DNA of 64,000 bases from Rheinheimera sp. (GCA_008015325.1 SSFI01000003.1:62001-126000), one strand, 5' to 3'. Counted from the first letter of the stretch, positions 35,793 through 45,310 are shown. Numbers and translations are program-made. Notes: generated by a model not told the origin, from the sequence alone.

Positions 35793-36464
35793 TCAGCGAT
35801 TTATCAGTTCAAACTGTACCTGCAGGTCAGCTCGGATCTGTTGTTGGCCAAAATTGACCTGCATCGCCTCCGCCGCCATCATCATGCCTTTAAATCTTGG
35901 CCCTGGCGCACTGGACTGTTCCACTACCTGATTCACCTTGCCGAGTTTGCGGCCGCTGAGTTCGGCGAGCTGCACAGCTTTGCTTTTAGCAGCCGCAAAA
36001 GCCTGCTGCAATGCTTCGGTATAATATTGTTCGCTGTCAGCTGTTTGCAGTTCAACCGGTTGGATCTGACTGACACCCAGTTTGGTTGCTGCTTCCAGTA
36101 ACGCCGGATAGATTTTCAGGTCGCGGATAAGCACTGTAGTACTGCGTTCGATGCGGAACTGGTCGAGTTTTTCCGCTCGTTGTTCCGGGTAAATCACCAG
36201 CGGAGCATTGTTAATGTCAGTGGCTTTGATTTGGTGCTGCTGCAATATCGCCGCAAAAGCAGCGCTTTGCTGATCCACCAGTTTTTTACCGGCCGCAACA
36301 TCGGCCTGCTGCGCTGAAAACACCAGCGTCAGCCGCGCTTGTGTTGGGGTCACTGCAACAGCACCACTGCCGTTCACCAGCACATAATCCGTTTCTGCGG
36401 CATGTACAGCAACAACAGTAAAACTCTGCAAAGCGCCAAGTAGCAAAAGCATCGGGTATTTCAT
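35793..36464 (-). CDS. SIMPL (DUF541) domain periplasmic protein
   Basis: The ATG at 36464 has AAGGAG six bases upstream and gives 223 residues. A signal peptide (MKYPMLLLLGALQSFTVVAVHA) is followed by the SIMPL pattern: VNGSGAVAVTPTQARLTLVFSAQQ near the start, and ALQQAFAAAKSKAVQLAELSGRKLGKVNQVVE later. SIMPL proteins are periplasmic, multimeric and of poorly defined function; some protect against oxidative stress. It is monocistronic or at the end of the M1 peptidase transcript. Confidence 0.88.
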   Translation of the reverse strand: MKYPMLLLLGALQSFTVVAVHAAETDYVLVNGSGAVAVTPTQARLTLVFSAQQADVAAGKKLVDQQSAAFAAILQQHQIKATDINNAPLVIYPEQRAEKLDQFRIERSTTVLIRDLKIYPALLEAATKLGVSQIQPVELQTADSEQYYTEALQQAFAAAKSKAVQLAELSGRKLGKVNQVVEQSSAPGPRFKGMMMAAEAMQVNFGQQQIRADLQVQFELINR

Positions 36465-36531
36465 CAAAATCTCCTTGTTAAACACCGGCGCAGCTTAGCA
36501 GAGCCAGCCCCTTACAGACTGTGACCAAATG

Positions 36532-38376
36532 TCAAAGCCCGAGCCGGTCCAGTTGTTGCTGCGCCAGCGGATGATAGCCAGGCCTGGCTTCGCGATAGAC
36601 CTGTGCAGCCCAGCTGCGCCACTGCGGATTGGCTTTGAGCTCAGTGTAAAGCGGCACAACAAATTTCTGCCGGCCTACACTCAGTAAAAACTGCCGCAGC
36701 GGCTGAATAATTTGCTGATGATTCAGCGGGATCACCAGCTTGGCCCAGGCGGTGAAAATCTCGGCATTACTGCTTTGTGACAGCGAAAATGCCATTTCCA
36801 GCTCGTTGAGCTGCTTCGGACTGAGTTGGCGCGGCAATTGTTCAATAAAATGCAGCCATTCGTGCACCGACCAATGACTGGTGGCCAGCAGACTCAGGCT
36901 GGTCTTGCCGCGCAACCACTGCTGCTGGCTTTCTGTGATGCGCCGAAAGCCATCGGAGGCCGGTAACAGAATTTCAGCACTGAGCCCGGGCTGATGTAAC
37001 CACTGCGCCAGTGATGCAGCGCTGAAACTCTGCTGTTGATTCAGCTCTTCGGAAAAAAACTTAATAAATGCCGCAGAATCGATCGATTGAAAGGCAAATT
37101 TGGCAAAGTAGCGCCGCAAAAACTCGTCAAATTTGTCCTGACCAAAATGTTGTGCCAGCGTGTACAGCAACAGTTGGCCTTTGACATAAGGCACCGGATG
37201 AAAAGCGTCGTCCGGAGCGCGCCCGGTAAAATCGGGCTGCAGTCGCGTGTCAGCTGGCGGCAATTGTTTGATGCGTTCACGCAGTGCCTGCACATTCAGC
37301 AGTAATTCCATGTCGGCGCGCGTCTGACCATAAACCTGTTGCATAATGCGGTTTTCGACATAGTTAGTAAAACCTTCATTGAGCCAGACATCGTTCCAGC
37401 TGGCATTTGTGACCAGATTACCACTCCACGAATGCGCCAGTTCATGTGCCACCAGACTAATCAGACTTTTATCCCCGGTGATAATAGTCGGCGTGACAAA
37501 AGACAAACGCGGATTTTCCATGCCGCCAAACGGAAAGCTGGAAGGCAAAACTAATAAGTCATAGCGCTTCCACGGATACTGGCCAAACAAGCGGTTGGCG
37601 GCGTCCATCATTTTCTGGGTGTCAGCAAATTCAACACTGGCTTTGTCCAGCCAGATTTTTTCTGCGTATACACCGCTATCAGCAGACATGGCTTTAAAAT
37701 GCAAATCACCGACCGCCAACGCTATCAAATAAGATGGCACCGGTTGTGGCATATCAAAGCGGTAATGACCGTCACGCCTGGTATTGGCGCTGTTGTCGGC
37801 GCTCATCACCGCCAGTAGCTCTGGTAAAGTCTGAATATTCGCCTGATAAGTGACGCGGATAGCCGGAGTGTCCTGCAGTGGCAACCAGCTGCGGGCATGC
37901 ACAGGCTGAGATTGTGGGAATAAAAACGGCTGTTTTTTTTCGCTGGTTTGGTCAGCAGTCAGCCACTGCAAGCCACTGGCTTGTGGTGTGGTCTGATAAT
38001 AGACCCGCACCGCCTGAGTGTCTGGCTGCAACTGAATAGTCAGCGGCTGGCCTTTTAGCGCATCGGTGATCCCGAGCAGATAAGGTGTATTTTGCCAGTG
38101 CACACCATCGCGGCTAGCGGTCACTGCGGTGATCTTTAAATGACGGGTGTCCAGCACCAGCCGTTGTACCGCGGGATCTATCCGCTCCAGCTGATGTTGA
38201 ACATAGCCGGTGAGTTGCTGCCGGGTGAAATCCACTGCAAGGTCCAGCACCAGATGCCGACTACGCACCTGTTTATAATTGGCAAAACTATGCGGGTCTG
38301 GCGCATTTAGTGGTGTCAGGGCCACAGCAGTGCCACAGAGCCAATACAACAGCAACAAGCAAATTTTTCTGACCAT
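36532..38376 (-). CDS. Secreted M1 family metallopeptidase (leukotriene A4 hydrolase-like)
   Basis: The 614-residue precursor starts with a signal peptide (MVRKICLLLLYWLCGTAVA), so it acts in the periplasm or outside, unlike PepN. The zinc site HELAH lies at 311-315 with the third ligand in NEGF (Glu334). The GGMEN substrate motif is at 284-288. The PSSFPFGGMENPRLSFVTP segment and the alpha-helical C-terminal domain (about 470-614) resemble leukotriene A4 hydrolase-type aminopeptidases. It probably trims exogenous peptides for uptake. Confidence 0.92.
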   Translation of the reverse strand: MVRKICLLLLYWLCGTAVALTPLNAPDPHSFANYKQVRSRHLVLDLAVDFTRQQLTGYVQHQLERIDPAVQRLVLDTRHLKITAVTASRDGVHWQNTPYLLGITDALKGQPLTIQLQPDTQAVRVYYQTTPQASGLQWLTADQTSEKKQPFLFPQSQPVHARSWLPLQDTPAIRVTYQANIQTLPELLAVMSADNSANTRRDGHYRFDMPQPVPSYLIALAVGDLHFKAMSADSGVYAEKIWLDKASVEFADTQKMMDAANRLFGQYPWKRYDLLVLPSSFPFGGMENPRLSFVTPTIITGDKSLISLVAHELAHSWSGNLVTNASWNDVWLNEGFTNYVENRIMQQVYGQTRADMELLLNVQALRERIKQLPPADTRLQPDFTGRAPDDAFHPVPYVKGQLLLYTLAQHFGQDKFDEFLRRYFAKFAFQSIDSAAFIKFFSEELNQQQSFSAASLAQWLHQPGLSAEILLPASDGFRRITESQQQWLRGKTSLSLLATSHWSVHEWLHFIEQLPRQLSPKQLNELEMAFSLSQSSNAEIFTAWAKLVIPLNHQQIIQPLRQFLLSVGRQKFVVPLYTELKANPQWRSWAAQVYREARPGYHPLAQQQLDRLGL

Positions 38377-38459
38377 GGACGGGCTTAGAACTCCACTGAA
38401 TGATTCAACTGCATGTTAACTGTTCACAGATATAAATCAAAGAGTTAGCAACCCTCACT

Positions 38460-39347
38460 TTAATAAATCCGTACGCAGTTACGCCCCTGGGCTTTGGCCT
38501 GATACAAAGCGTGGTCAGCTGCTGCCGTCAGTTCATCCATACGCTGAAGCTGTAAGGAGAATTCGGCGATACCGATGCAGGTAGTAATTTGGCCACCATC
38601 GAGGGCCGGGCACTGCCAGTCGGCTATTTTCACCCGGATCCGCTCCGCCAGAGCCACAGCAGAATGGGCATTGGTATCCGGCAATAACGCGATAAACTCT
38701 TCGCCGCCAATACGGCCGAAATCATCCGGCTTGCGTAGTTCAGACTGAACTTTACTGGCAAAACCCTGCAGCACCAGGTCACCGGCAGCATGGCCATACT
38801 GGTCATTCACTTGCTTAAAATGGTCAAGGTCAAACAGCAAAATACTGAAATCCTGCTGATAACGGCGGGCTTTTTTTAAGTGCAGCTCGGCGATTTCGAG
38901 GATACGACGGCGGTTAAAACACGCAGTGAGTGGGTCATGGTCGGCCAGATTTTGTAACTGGCGCTGCAGTTCCTTCAGTTTGCTGATATCTGCCGCAACT
39001 AAACCAGTCGCGAACAGTTCGCCTTGTTGATTGTTGATGGGAAATTTCAGCGACAAAAACTCTTTTTCCACACCGTCGACTTCGACGCGCTCTTCAACAC
39101 TGATTGCGACCGCAGATTGCTGTGCCAGAATATCCGCCCGGCGGAATTGCAAGGCAGTCTCCGCCGGAAATAACTCAGCATCGGTTTTGCCGATAAAATC
39201 AGTAACAGGTCTGCTGAACAACCTGCCATATTGCTGATTCACATATAAATAATGACCATCCAAATCTTTGGCCCCGATCACTGCCCCCGAATGATCGGCA
39301 ATAGCCTGCAGGATCGCGATTTGCTGTTTTACTAACGAAGGGTCCAC
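38460..39347 (-). CDS. PAS-GGDEF diguanylate cyclase
   Basis: The protein makes cyclic di-GMP from GTP. I chose the GTG at 39347, which has AGGAG six bases upstream (295 residues). A GTG 48 bases further upstream lacks such a site. The N-terminal PAS domain (about 10-118) has AVIGAKDLDGHYLYVNQQYGRLF. The GGDEF domain (about 125-295) has the active-site motif GRIGGEEFIALLP and DHDPLTACFNRR. An inhibitory I-site R-x-x-D (RKPD) stands exactly five residues before GGEEF, so feedback inhibition is likely. There is no membrane segment; the PAS input signal is unknown. Confidence 0.92.
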   Translation of the reverse strand: MDPSLVKQQIAILQAIADHSGAVIGAKDLDGHYLYVNQQYGRLFSRPVTDFIGKTDAELFPAETALQFRRADILAQQSAVAISVEERVEVDGVEKEFLSLKFPINNQQGELFATGLVAADISKLKELQRQLQNLADHDPLTACFNRRRILEIAELHLKKARRYQQDFSILLFDLDHFKQVNDQYGHAAGDLVLQGFASKVQSELRKPDDFGRIGGEEFIALLPDTNAHSAVALAERIRVKIADWQCPALDGGQITTCIGIAEFSLQLQRMDELTAAADHALYQAKAQGRNCVRIY

Positions 39348-39419
39348 GCCAAGCTCCTGCCTGTTGCTCCATCTTTCAAACAATAGCAAATCCACGCCTG
39401 GCTGCAGGTTATTTTAACT

Positions 39420-41240
39420 TTATCTGATATTCGGATTCGCCGGGTAAACCAAAGGGGGCTGCACCAGCTGATGGCTGAATTTCCGGGTGTCTTTATGCGG
39501 CAGCTTCATAAAACCGCCGACACCTTCGCCGCGAATAAGCGGAATTTTCCGCACAATATTTGCCAGTAAAGCAGCAAACTGCGGCTCTGCCTCAGCGTCC
39601 AGCAAATGAAAGTAGCTGTGGATTTTCATATAAAAACTGGTGACTTCGAAAATAATACAGCCGGTATGGCGAATGAGGTTCAGCTGCGCCAGGTCGTCCA
39701 TAATGGCATCCGGCAGCGTCAGCTGCTCATCGGGGTCTTTGCCGTCTTCAAAATAGGAATGCTGTTTACTGCTGAGTTCAGCGTTACTGACTGCTTTGAC
39801 TTCATAAGGAATGATTAACCCCGGCGGAACGGCAAAAGCTTCATCGGCGCTGTCGCGGGCCAGGTGGATAGTCTGGCGGGCGTCAAACAGACAGGCTTTA
39901 AAAGTGCCTACTTTAGCGATAGCCCGCGCCAACGTGACCACATTGTTCAGAGCCAGCGTAAAAGCATCGGTCAGCTGTTGCTGATACAGATGGAAATGAC
40001 AGTCGATATAAACACCTTGTGCCTGCCAGTGAATAGCTAAGCCGCCCACCACCGGATAGCGGCCAAGCCGGCTGACAGCTGCAACAAAGGCCTTTTCGGT
40101 CTCGCCCATACCTTCGAGGTAGTTTTTGTAATAACGTTCCAGCTGCACATCGTCGATGTACTGAATGCCATCTTCTTCGCTGTGTTCACGCAAAAAGGAT
40201 TTACGCGACGAATAGACCACCGTGTCCAGTTCGCGGCTTTGTTGATTGATACCAAACGGCAGCAGCGGCGAATCGTCCAACACCTTGATGGGCGGTAATA
40301 CCAGATGCACCAGCCGAGGCATCGCCTTGAGGAAGTAATCACCAGCCTGGGCTCTGAGCTGTGGGTCATCAGAGAGCAGGCTGTCGAGAATAGTGGCAAA
40401 TTCATTTGGCAGGCCCAGGCTTCGCGCCGGTATAGCTTTGCGGCCAAAACGACAACCTTGCCCGGATGCCAGAGCGTACAATGTGCCCGCCACGCCCTGT
40501 TCGTCAAAACGTGGGCTGGACAAGGCACCGGCCCTTTGCTCAGCGCCGATAAAATACACGTCGCCAAGCCGCGCATTGGAATGCTGTAAATCGGCAGACA
40601 TCAGGCTCATCACGTTATTACCGAGATAATTGCCGTGCTCGTCCGTCTGCGCAAACACTGAACTGCCCCAATCCACCAGACTGATCTGACCGCTGACTTC
40701 GTCATACACCAGATTGGACGGCTTGATATCGCCATGCACTATCGGACAGGCCTCACCGTCTTTCTGATGGCTGCGTAAAAACTTCAGCAAACTGGCAAGC
40801 TGGGCGGCGATTTCAATAATCAGCCGCACCGGCAAGCGGCCATGGCGCAGGCTGTATTGTTCGAGGTCAATCCCCCGCGCCCGGCCCATCATCAGAATGC
40901 CTTGTTTTTTCACCAGCTGATACGTGATATAACGCGGCACATTCGGGTGCTGGATTTGCGACAGCATATAAGCCTCGTCGGCCAGCCGCTCCTGGATATG
41001 CTGCGGCAGATTAACGCGGGAGAACTTAAACACACATTGCTCACCGGCTTTATCAAGGCCAGCGAAAGCAAAACCGTAAGCGCCTTTGCCCACCAGTTCG
41101 ATGTCGCGATAGCCGAGTTTAGCCAGCTCGTCCATACAAAGCGCGACCCAGTCTTTGAGTTTTTTCGCGTCGTTGGCGTTGAGCAGGTAAATCGACTGCT
41201 CTTCCGGAATATAAAAATTACGTAGTTGGTGTTTGTACAT
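39420..41240 (-). CDS. Soluble Ser/Thr protein kinase with an unassigned C-terminal half
   Basis: The 606-residue protein has a Hanks-type kinase domain at about 46-305. It shows the glycine loop GKGAYG (51-56), Lys72 in VFKFSR, Glu89 as a candidate helix-C Glu, the catalytic loop HGDIKPSN (169-176) and a metal-binding DWG in place of DFG (190-192). The FIGAEQ stretch near 230 may take the place of APE. All catalytic residues are present. The C-terminal ~300 residues match no domain I recognise and have no membrane helix, PASTA or TPR repeat. The ATG lies nine bases after a terminator hairpin and has no Shine-Dalgarno. Confidence 0.85.
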   Translation of the reverse strand: MYKHQLRNFYIPEEQSIYLLNANDAKKLKDWVALCMDELAKLGYRDIELVGKGAYGFAFAGLDKAGEQCVFKFSRVNLPQHIQERLADEAYMLSQIQHPNVPRYITYQLVKKQGILMMGRARGIDLEQYSLRHGRLPVRLIIEIAAQLASLLKFLRSHQKDGEACPIVHGDIKPSNLVYDEVSGQISLVDWGSSVFAQTDEHGNYLGNNVMSLMSADLQHSNARLGDVYFIGAEQRAGALSSPRFDEQGVAGTLYALASGQGCRFGRKAIPARSLGLPNEFATILDSLLSDDPQLRAQAGDYFLKAMPRLVHLVLPPIKVLDDSPLLPFGINQQSRELDTVVYSSRKSFLREHSEEDGIQYIDDVQLERYYKNYLEGMGETEKAFVAAVSRLGRYPVVGGLAIHWQAQGVYIDCHFHLYQQQLTDAFTLALNNVVTLARAIAKVGTFKACLFDARQTIHLARDSADEAFAVPPGLIIPYEVKAVSNAELSSKQHSYFEDGKDPDEQLTLPDAIMDDLAQLNLIRHTGCIIFEVTSFYMKIHSYFHLLDAEAEPQFAALLANIVRKIPLIRGEGVGGFMKLPHKDTRKFSHQLVQPPLVYPANPNIR

Positions 41241-41249
41241 CGCGAAAAC

Positions 41250-41275
41250 AAAAAAGCCCCGTGTGGGGCTTTTTT
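41250..41275. terminator. Symmetric terminator after the branched-chain dehydrogenase operon
   Basis: AAAAAAGCCCC/GGGGCTTTTTT with a 4-base loop reads as a terminator on both strands. On the minus strand it closes the bkd operon. Its 3' end lies only nine bases before the kinase start codon. Confidence 0.9.
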
Positions 41276-41326
41276 AACAGGTTTTCAGCGCATTAGATAG
41301 CTTCTGCGCGTGCTTTAGCGCCTTCG

Positions 41327-42907
41327 TCAGCGCATCGCCACCAACATGGCAGACGGCTCTTCGAGGTATTTTTTCCACAGGTTGGTAAAGCGCGCGATAG
41401 TACCACCGTCGATGACACGGTGATCGCCCGACCAGCTGACCTGCATGATGGAGCGCGCCACCACATGGCCTTTGCTGTCAAAACGCGGCAGTTGCTGCAC
41501 TTTGCCCAAAGCCACAATTGCCACTTCCGGTTTGTTGATAATCGGCGTCGCGACAGTACCACCGATAGCGCCAATATTGGAAATGGTGATTGTGCCGCCT
41601 TTTAAATCCGCCGGACTGACGCGGCCTTCGCGCGCTAAATCAGTTAAACGCGTTAAATCCTGCGCAATTTCGACAATAGATTTACGCTGGCAATCTTTCA
41701 CATTAGGCACTAAAAGACCGACTTTGGAATCCACCGCGATACCGATGTTATGCTCGTCAAAATACGTCAGCGCCGTGCAATCCGCATTGACTTGACTGTT
41801 TAAGATTGGGAACTCATTGAGCGCCAGTGACATCGCTTTGATAAAAAACGGCATCATCGTCAGCTTCACACCTTGTTTGGCTAAACCATCTTTCAGGCTT
41901 AAACGCAAAGCAATCAGCTCGGTCAGGTCAATCTCTTCGCAATAGGTAAAGTGCGGAATGGTCGCTACGGATTCAGCCATCTGCCGCGCCATCGCAGCTT
42001 TAATGCCTTTAATCGGCTCAACCCGGCGGCCGGTGCTGCCTGCAGTTACTGGCGCTGGCGCAGTGTCACGCGTCGCTGCAACTGGTGCGGCGGTGGCTTG
42101 TGCTGTTACGGCACCAGAAGCAAACGCTTGCACGTCTTGTTTAAACACCCGGCCTTTAGGGCCAGTGCCCGGCACCCGGTGGATGTCGACGCTGAGCTCG
42201 CGCGCCAGACGACGCACGGCCGGACTTGCCAGTGCTTTATGGCCGGCTGGCAGGCTGGTCGCAGTTGCTGTAACAGATGCCGTAGCAGACGCAGCAACTG
42301 GCACGCCCGACTGAACCGCTGCTGGTGCAATGGCGTGTGCAGAGCCCGGCGTTGCAGAGGCCAGCGTCGCGTCCATTTCAATGGCAAACAGTGGCGCATG
42401 TACTTTAGCGATATGGCCTTTGGCAGTATAAAGCTTGACCACTTTGCCCGGATGTTTGGCCGGGATTTGCACTAAGGCTTTGTCGGTCATCACATCACAA
42501 ACCGGTTGATCTTCAGCGATGATATCGCCTTCTTTGACCAGCCATTCGACCACTTCACATTCAACGATGCCTTCACCGATATCCGGCAGAATAAAATCTT
42601 CCACCACTTTACCGCCAACAGCCACAGGTGCAACCGGCGCTGCAACCACAGGGGCATCCCCCGCAGCCACATCCACAATCATTTCAAACAAAGGCGCATG
42701 CACTTTGGCGATATCGCCTTTTGCGTAATACAGCTTGCTGACGACGCCGTTGTATACTGCCGGAATTTGTACCAGCGCTTTGTCGGTCATCACGTCGCAG
42801 ATCGGCTGATCTTCAACAATGCGGTCGCCTTCTTTCACCAGCCAGTCGACCAGTTCACATTCGACGATGCCTTCACCAATGTCCGGCAGGATAAAATCTT
42901 TTTTCAT
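41327..42907 (-). CDS. bkdB: Branched-chain 2-oxoacid dehydrogenase E2, dihydrolipoyl acyltransferase
   Basis: E2 transfers the acyl group from E1 to CoA. The 526-residue protein has two lipoyl domains with identical lipoylation motifs DVMTDKALVQIPA (Lys43 and Lys143). A peripheral-subunit binding domain (about 227-262: ASPAVRRLARELSVDIHRVPGTGPKGRVFKQDV) and a CoA acyltransferase catalytic domain with the HxxxDG motif near the end (SWSGDHRVIDGG) follow. Ala/Pro/Val-rich linkers join the domains. It is third in the E1 alpha-E1 beta-E2 operon. Reading the complex as branched-chain rather than pyruvate-specific rests on the separate alpha and beta E1 genes and the upstream LiuR-like sites. Confidence 0.93.
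   Translation of the reverse strand: MKKDFILPDIGEGIVECELVDWLVKEGDRIVEDQPICDVMTDKALVQIPAVYNGVVSKLYYAKGDIAKVHAPLFEMIVDVAAGDAPVVAAPVAPVAVGGKVVEDFILPDIGEGIVECEVVEWLVKEGDIIAEDQPVCDVMTDKALVQIPAKHPGKVVKLYTAKGHIAKVHAPLFAIEMDATLASATPGSAHAIAPAAVQSGVPVAASATASVTATATSLPAGHKALASPAVRRLARELSVDIHRVPGTGPKGRVFKQDVQAFASGAVTAQATAAPVAATRDTAPAPVTAGSTGRRVEPIKGIKAAMARQMAESVATIPHFTYCEEIDLTELIALRLSLKDGLAKQGVKLTMMPFFIKAMSLALNEFPILNSQVNADCTALTYFDEHNIGIAVDSKVGLLVPNVKDCQRKSIVEIAQDLTRLTDLAREGRVSPADLKGGTITISNIGAIGGTVATPIINKPEVAIVALGKVQQLPRFDSKGHVVARSIMQVSWSGDHRVIDGGTIARFTNLWKKYLEEPSAMLVAMR
42368..42901 (-). repeat. Tandem duplication encoding the two lipoyl domains
   Basis: Residues about 3-75 and 103-175 of the E2 protein repeat with a period of exactly 100 codons. 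DFILPDIGEGIVECE and DVMTDKALVQIPA recur unchanged. The two copies share long DNA stretches, so they could recombine. Confidence 0.85.
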
Positions 42908-42920
42908 CGATAACTCCGGC

Positions 42921-43901
42921 TCAGAAATTGACTGAAGCTTTAATGGCTTCGAAGGTTTTTAAATGGTCGGCGACGTATTCTTTTTCCAGCGCCAGCGGGT
43001 ACGGTGTATCCAGACCACAGACGCGCAGGATTGGGCTTTCCAGATGCAGGAAACAGCGCTGCTGAATAGTCGCGGCGATTTCACCGGCAAAACCACCGGT
43101 TAGCGGCGCTTCGTGATTAATCACCAGCCGGCCGGTCTTTTTCACCGACTCTGCGACGGTATCGACGTCCCACGGCAGGATACTGCGAAGGTCAATCAGC
43201 TCACAGGAAATGCCGATGGCTTCGGCCATTTCGACCGCTTTTTCCACGATCTCCATCTGGGCGCCCCAAGCAAGCACAGTGACTTGCGTGCCGGTTTTCA
43301 TTACTTCGGCCTGACCAATCGGCAGCTCGTAATATTCTTCCGGCACTTCACCGACGGACGCGCGGTACAGCTTCTTAGGTTCAAAGAAAATCACCGGGTC
43401 CGGGCAGTTAATCGAAGCCAGCAACAAACCTTTGGCCTGATGCGGGTTGCGTGGTACGACGATTTTTAAACCCGGCGTGTGGGCAAAATAAGCTTCCGGC
43501 GACTGACTGTGGTAGTGACCACCGGCAATGCCGCCACCATATGGCGTGCGGAATACCAGTCCACCGACGTTAAATTCATTACCTGAGCGGTAACGGAACT
43601 TGGCGGTTTCGTTGACGATTTGGTCAAAGGCCGGGAAGATATAATCAGCGAACTGAATTTCCGCCACCGGCTTCATACCTTGTGCCGCCATGCCGTTGGC
43701 AAAACCAGCAATGCCCTGTTCGGTCAAAGGCGTGTTAAAACAACGGGCTTTGCCGTATTTTTCCTGCAATTTTGAGGTGGCGCGGAACACGCCGCCGAAA
43801 TGGCCAACGTCTTCACCAAAACACACCACACCGTCATCTTTGGCCATCGCTAAATCGAGCGCGTTGTTGATGGCCTGCAACATATTCATCTTCGGCATCA
43901 T
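42921..43901 (-). CDS. bkdA2: Branched-chain 2-oxoacid dehydrogenase E1 beta subunit
   Basis: The 326-residue transketolase-like beta subunit forms the E1 heterotetramer with the alpha subunit. Features include [29 protein letters not shown] (TPP region with Glu), [22 protein letters not shown], and [21 protein letters not shown] in the C-terminal domain. Two adjacent ATG codons (43901, 43898) follow GGGAG. The second has better spacing, so the true start may be one codon shorter. The start overlaps the end of the alpha gene by four bases, implying coupled translation of the two subunits. Confidence 0.94.
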   Translation of the reverse strand: MMPKMNMLQAINNALDLAMAKDDGVVCFGEDVGHFGGVFRATSKLQEKYGKARCFNTPLTEQGIAGFANGMAAQGMKPVAEIQFADYIFPAFDQIVNETAKFRYRSGNEFNVGGLVFRTPYGGGIAGGHYHSQSPEAYFAHTPGLKIVVPRNPHQAKGLLLASINCPDPVIFFEPKKLYRASVGEVPEEYYELPIGQAEVMKTGTQVTVLAWGAQMEIVEKAVEMAEAIGISCELIDLRSILPWDVDTVAESVKKTGRLVINHEAPLTGGFAGEIAATIQQRCFLHLESPILRVCGLDTPYPLALEKEYVADHLKTFEAIKASVNF

Positions 43902-45079
43902 ATTCTCCCCGACGTGATTGGATACGCATCCGGATATTTGCGGATGTGGTCTTTCAGGTCCGCCAGCTGGCGTTCCAGTTCAGGGATAGGTTCGGCGTAA
44001 ACATCACTGATCAAATGTTCGATACCTGGCTTGGCAACTTTTTCCGCCACTTTTAACGCTTCGAGAATGTCCTGACGCAGCTGCTCAGTGGCAACTTTGT
44101 CGGCTTCATCATCCAGCCAGCATTTTTGCAACAGGTATAAACGGAAACGAGAGATCGGGTCGTTTTTGCGCCACAGCTCTTCTTCTTCTTTTGAGCGATA
44201 ACCGCTTGGGTCGTCTGACGATGAATGCGCACCTAAACGGTAAGCAATAGATTCCAACAGCACCGGCTCGTTATGGGCTAAAGCGTATTCACGCGCCATT
44301 TTGGTGGCCTGATACACCGCTAAAATATCTGCGCCATCCACGCGGATAGTTTTCATGCCATAACCAACGCCGCGACAGGCAATGCCGTCGCCTTTAAACT
44401 GCTCGTTGGCCGGTGTTGATATGGCATAACCGTTATTGCGACAGAAAAACAGCACCGGCGCTTTGTGCACGGCGGCCATATTTAAACCAGCGTGGAAGTC
44501 GCCTTCAGAGGCTGCGCCTTCACCAAAATAACAGATGGTGACGTTTGATAAACCACGCAGTTTTTGCGCATACGCATAACCGGCTGCTTGTGGAATCTGC
44601 GTGCCAAGCGGGCTTGAAATCGTCATGTAATGAATGGCATTGCTGCCGTAATGCACCGGCATCTGCCGGCCTTTACCTAAATCTTTTTCGTTGGAGAACA
44701 GCTGGTTCATAAACTGCTCCAGCGTAAACCCACGGTAACGCAAGGCGCCTTGCTCACGGTATTGCGCCATGATCATGTCGGCATCATCCAGCGCTGCCGC
44801 GCTGCCGACGGTGGCAGCTTCTTCACCCAGGCACTTCATATAAAAGCTGATGCGGCCCTGACGCTGTGCGCCTAACATCCGTTCATCTAATACCCGGATA
44901 AAGGTCATGGTCTGATACATTTTTAATGCGGTGGCCTTGTCCAGCTCGGGCGCCGTGGCACCGGCGTACAAAGTGCCGTCATCCTGTAAAATGCGCAGTG
45001 TTGGGATCTGCAAAGCGTGGCCACTGGTGAATTCGGCCTGATGAACAGTCGAAATCGTGGCGTTATTCGGGTTGGTCAT
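43898..45079 (-). CDS. bkdA1: Branched-chain 2-oxoacid dehydrogenase E1 alpha subunit
   Basis: This subunit carries out TPP-dependent decarboxylation of the 2-oxoacids from valine, leucine and isoleucine. The 393-residue product has the TPP/Mg2+ motif [36 protein letters not shown], and the phosphorylation-loop equivalent [16 protein letters not shown] that typifies branched-chain E1 alpha. An ~50-residue N-terminal extension precedes the fold. It is first in the operon. A 368-base upstream region holds two LiuR-like operators. No E3 (lipoamide dehydrogenase) gene follows, so a shared E3 encoded elsewhere must serve it. Confidence 0.94.
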   Translation of the reverse strand: MTNPNNATISTVHQAEFTSGHALQIPTLRILQDDGTLYAGATAPELDKATALKMYQTMTFIRVLDERMLGAQRQGRISFYMKCLGEEAATVGSAAALDDADMIMAQYREQGALRYRGFTLEQFMNQLFSNEKDLGKGRQMPVHYGSNAIHYMTISSPLGTQIPQAAGYAYAQKLRGLSNVTICYFGEGAASEGDFHAGLNMAAVHKAPVLFFCRNNGYAISTPANEQFKGDGIACRGVGYGMKTIRVDGADILAVYQATKMAREYALAHNEPVLLESIAYRLGAHSSSDDPSGYRSKEEEELWRKNDPISRFRLYLLQKCWLDDEADKVATEQLRQDILEALKVAEKVAKPGIEHLISDVYAEPIPELERQLADLKDHIRKYPDAYPITSGRI

Positions 45080-45214
45080 AGATCTCTCTTTGTCATGCGG
45101 GTAACGCGGACCTTGGTGTTTGCCGGCTTTACCTTGATGTTAAACCCATCTGACCGACAGTCTGTCGCTGTTTAGGTCAGCTTCTCCCCTGGATTTTTGC
45201 AGATGTCTGGCCGC

Positions 45215-45245
45215 GTCATATTTTTATACTTGACGTTAACGTCAA
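45215..45245 (-). promoter_or_regulatory. LiuR-type operator and promoter of the bkd operon
   Basis: TTGACGTTAACGTCAA (45230-45245) is a perfect 16-base palindrome, and matches the MerR-family LiuR operator as I remember it. On the minus strand it supplies a -35 TTGACG, followed after 19 bases by TATGAC (4 of 6 to a -10). A 19-base spacer is typical of MerR-activated promoters, in which the regulator binds between the two boxes. Confidence 0.6.
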
Positions 45246-45294
45246 CCAAACCCCTGCAGGATGCTGTTATTGTTTTTATTCCAGCGCGGCTGAC

Positions 45295-45310
45295 TTTACC
45301 TTTACGTAAA
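45295..45310 (-). promoter_or_regulatory. Second, imperfect LiuR-like site
   Basis: TTTACCTTTACGTAAA matches the palindromic form TTTACGTTAACGTAAA at 14 of 16 positions and contains the perfect core TTTACGTAAA. It lies about 65 bases upstream of the better site. Confidence 0.4.
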
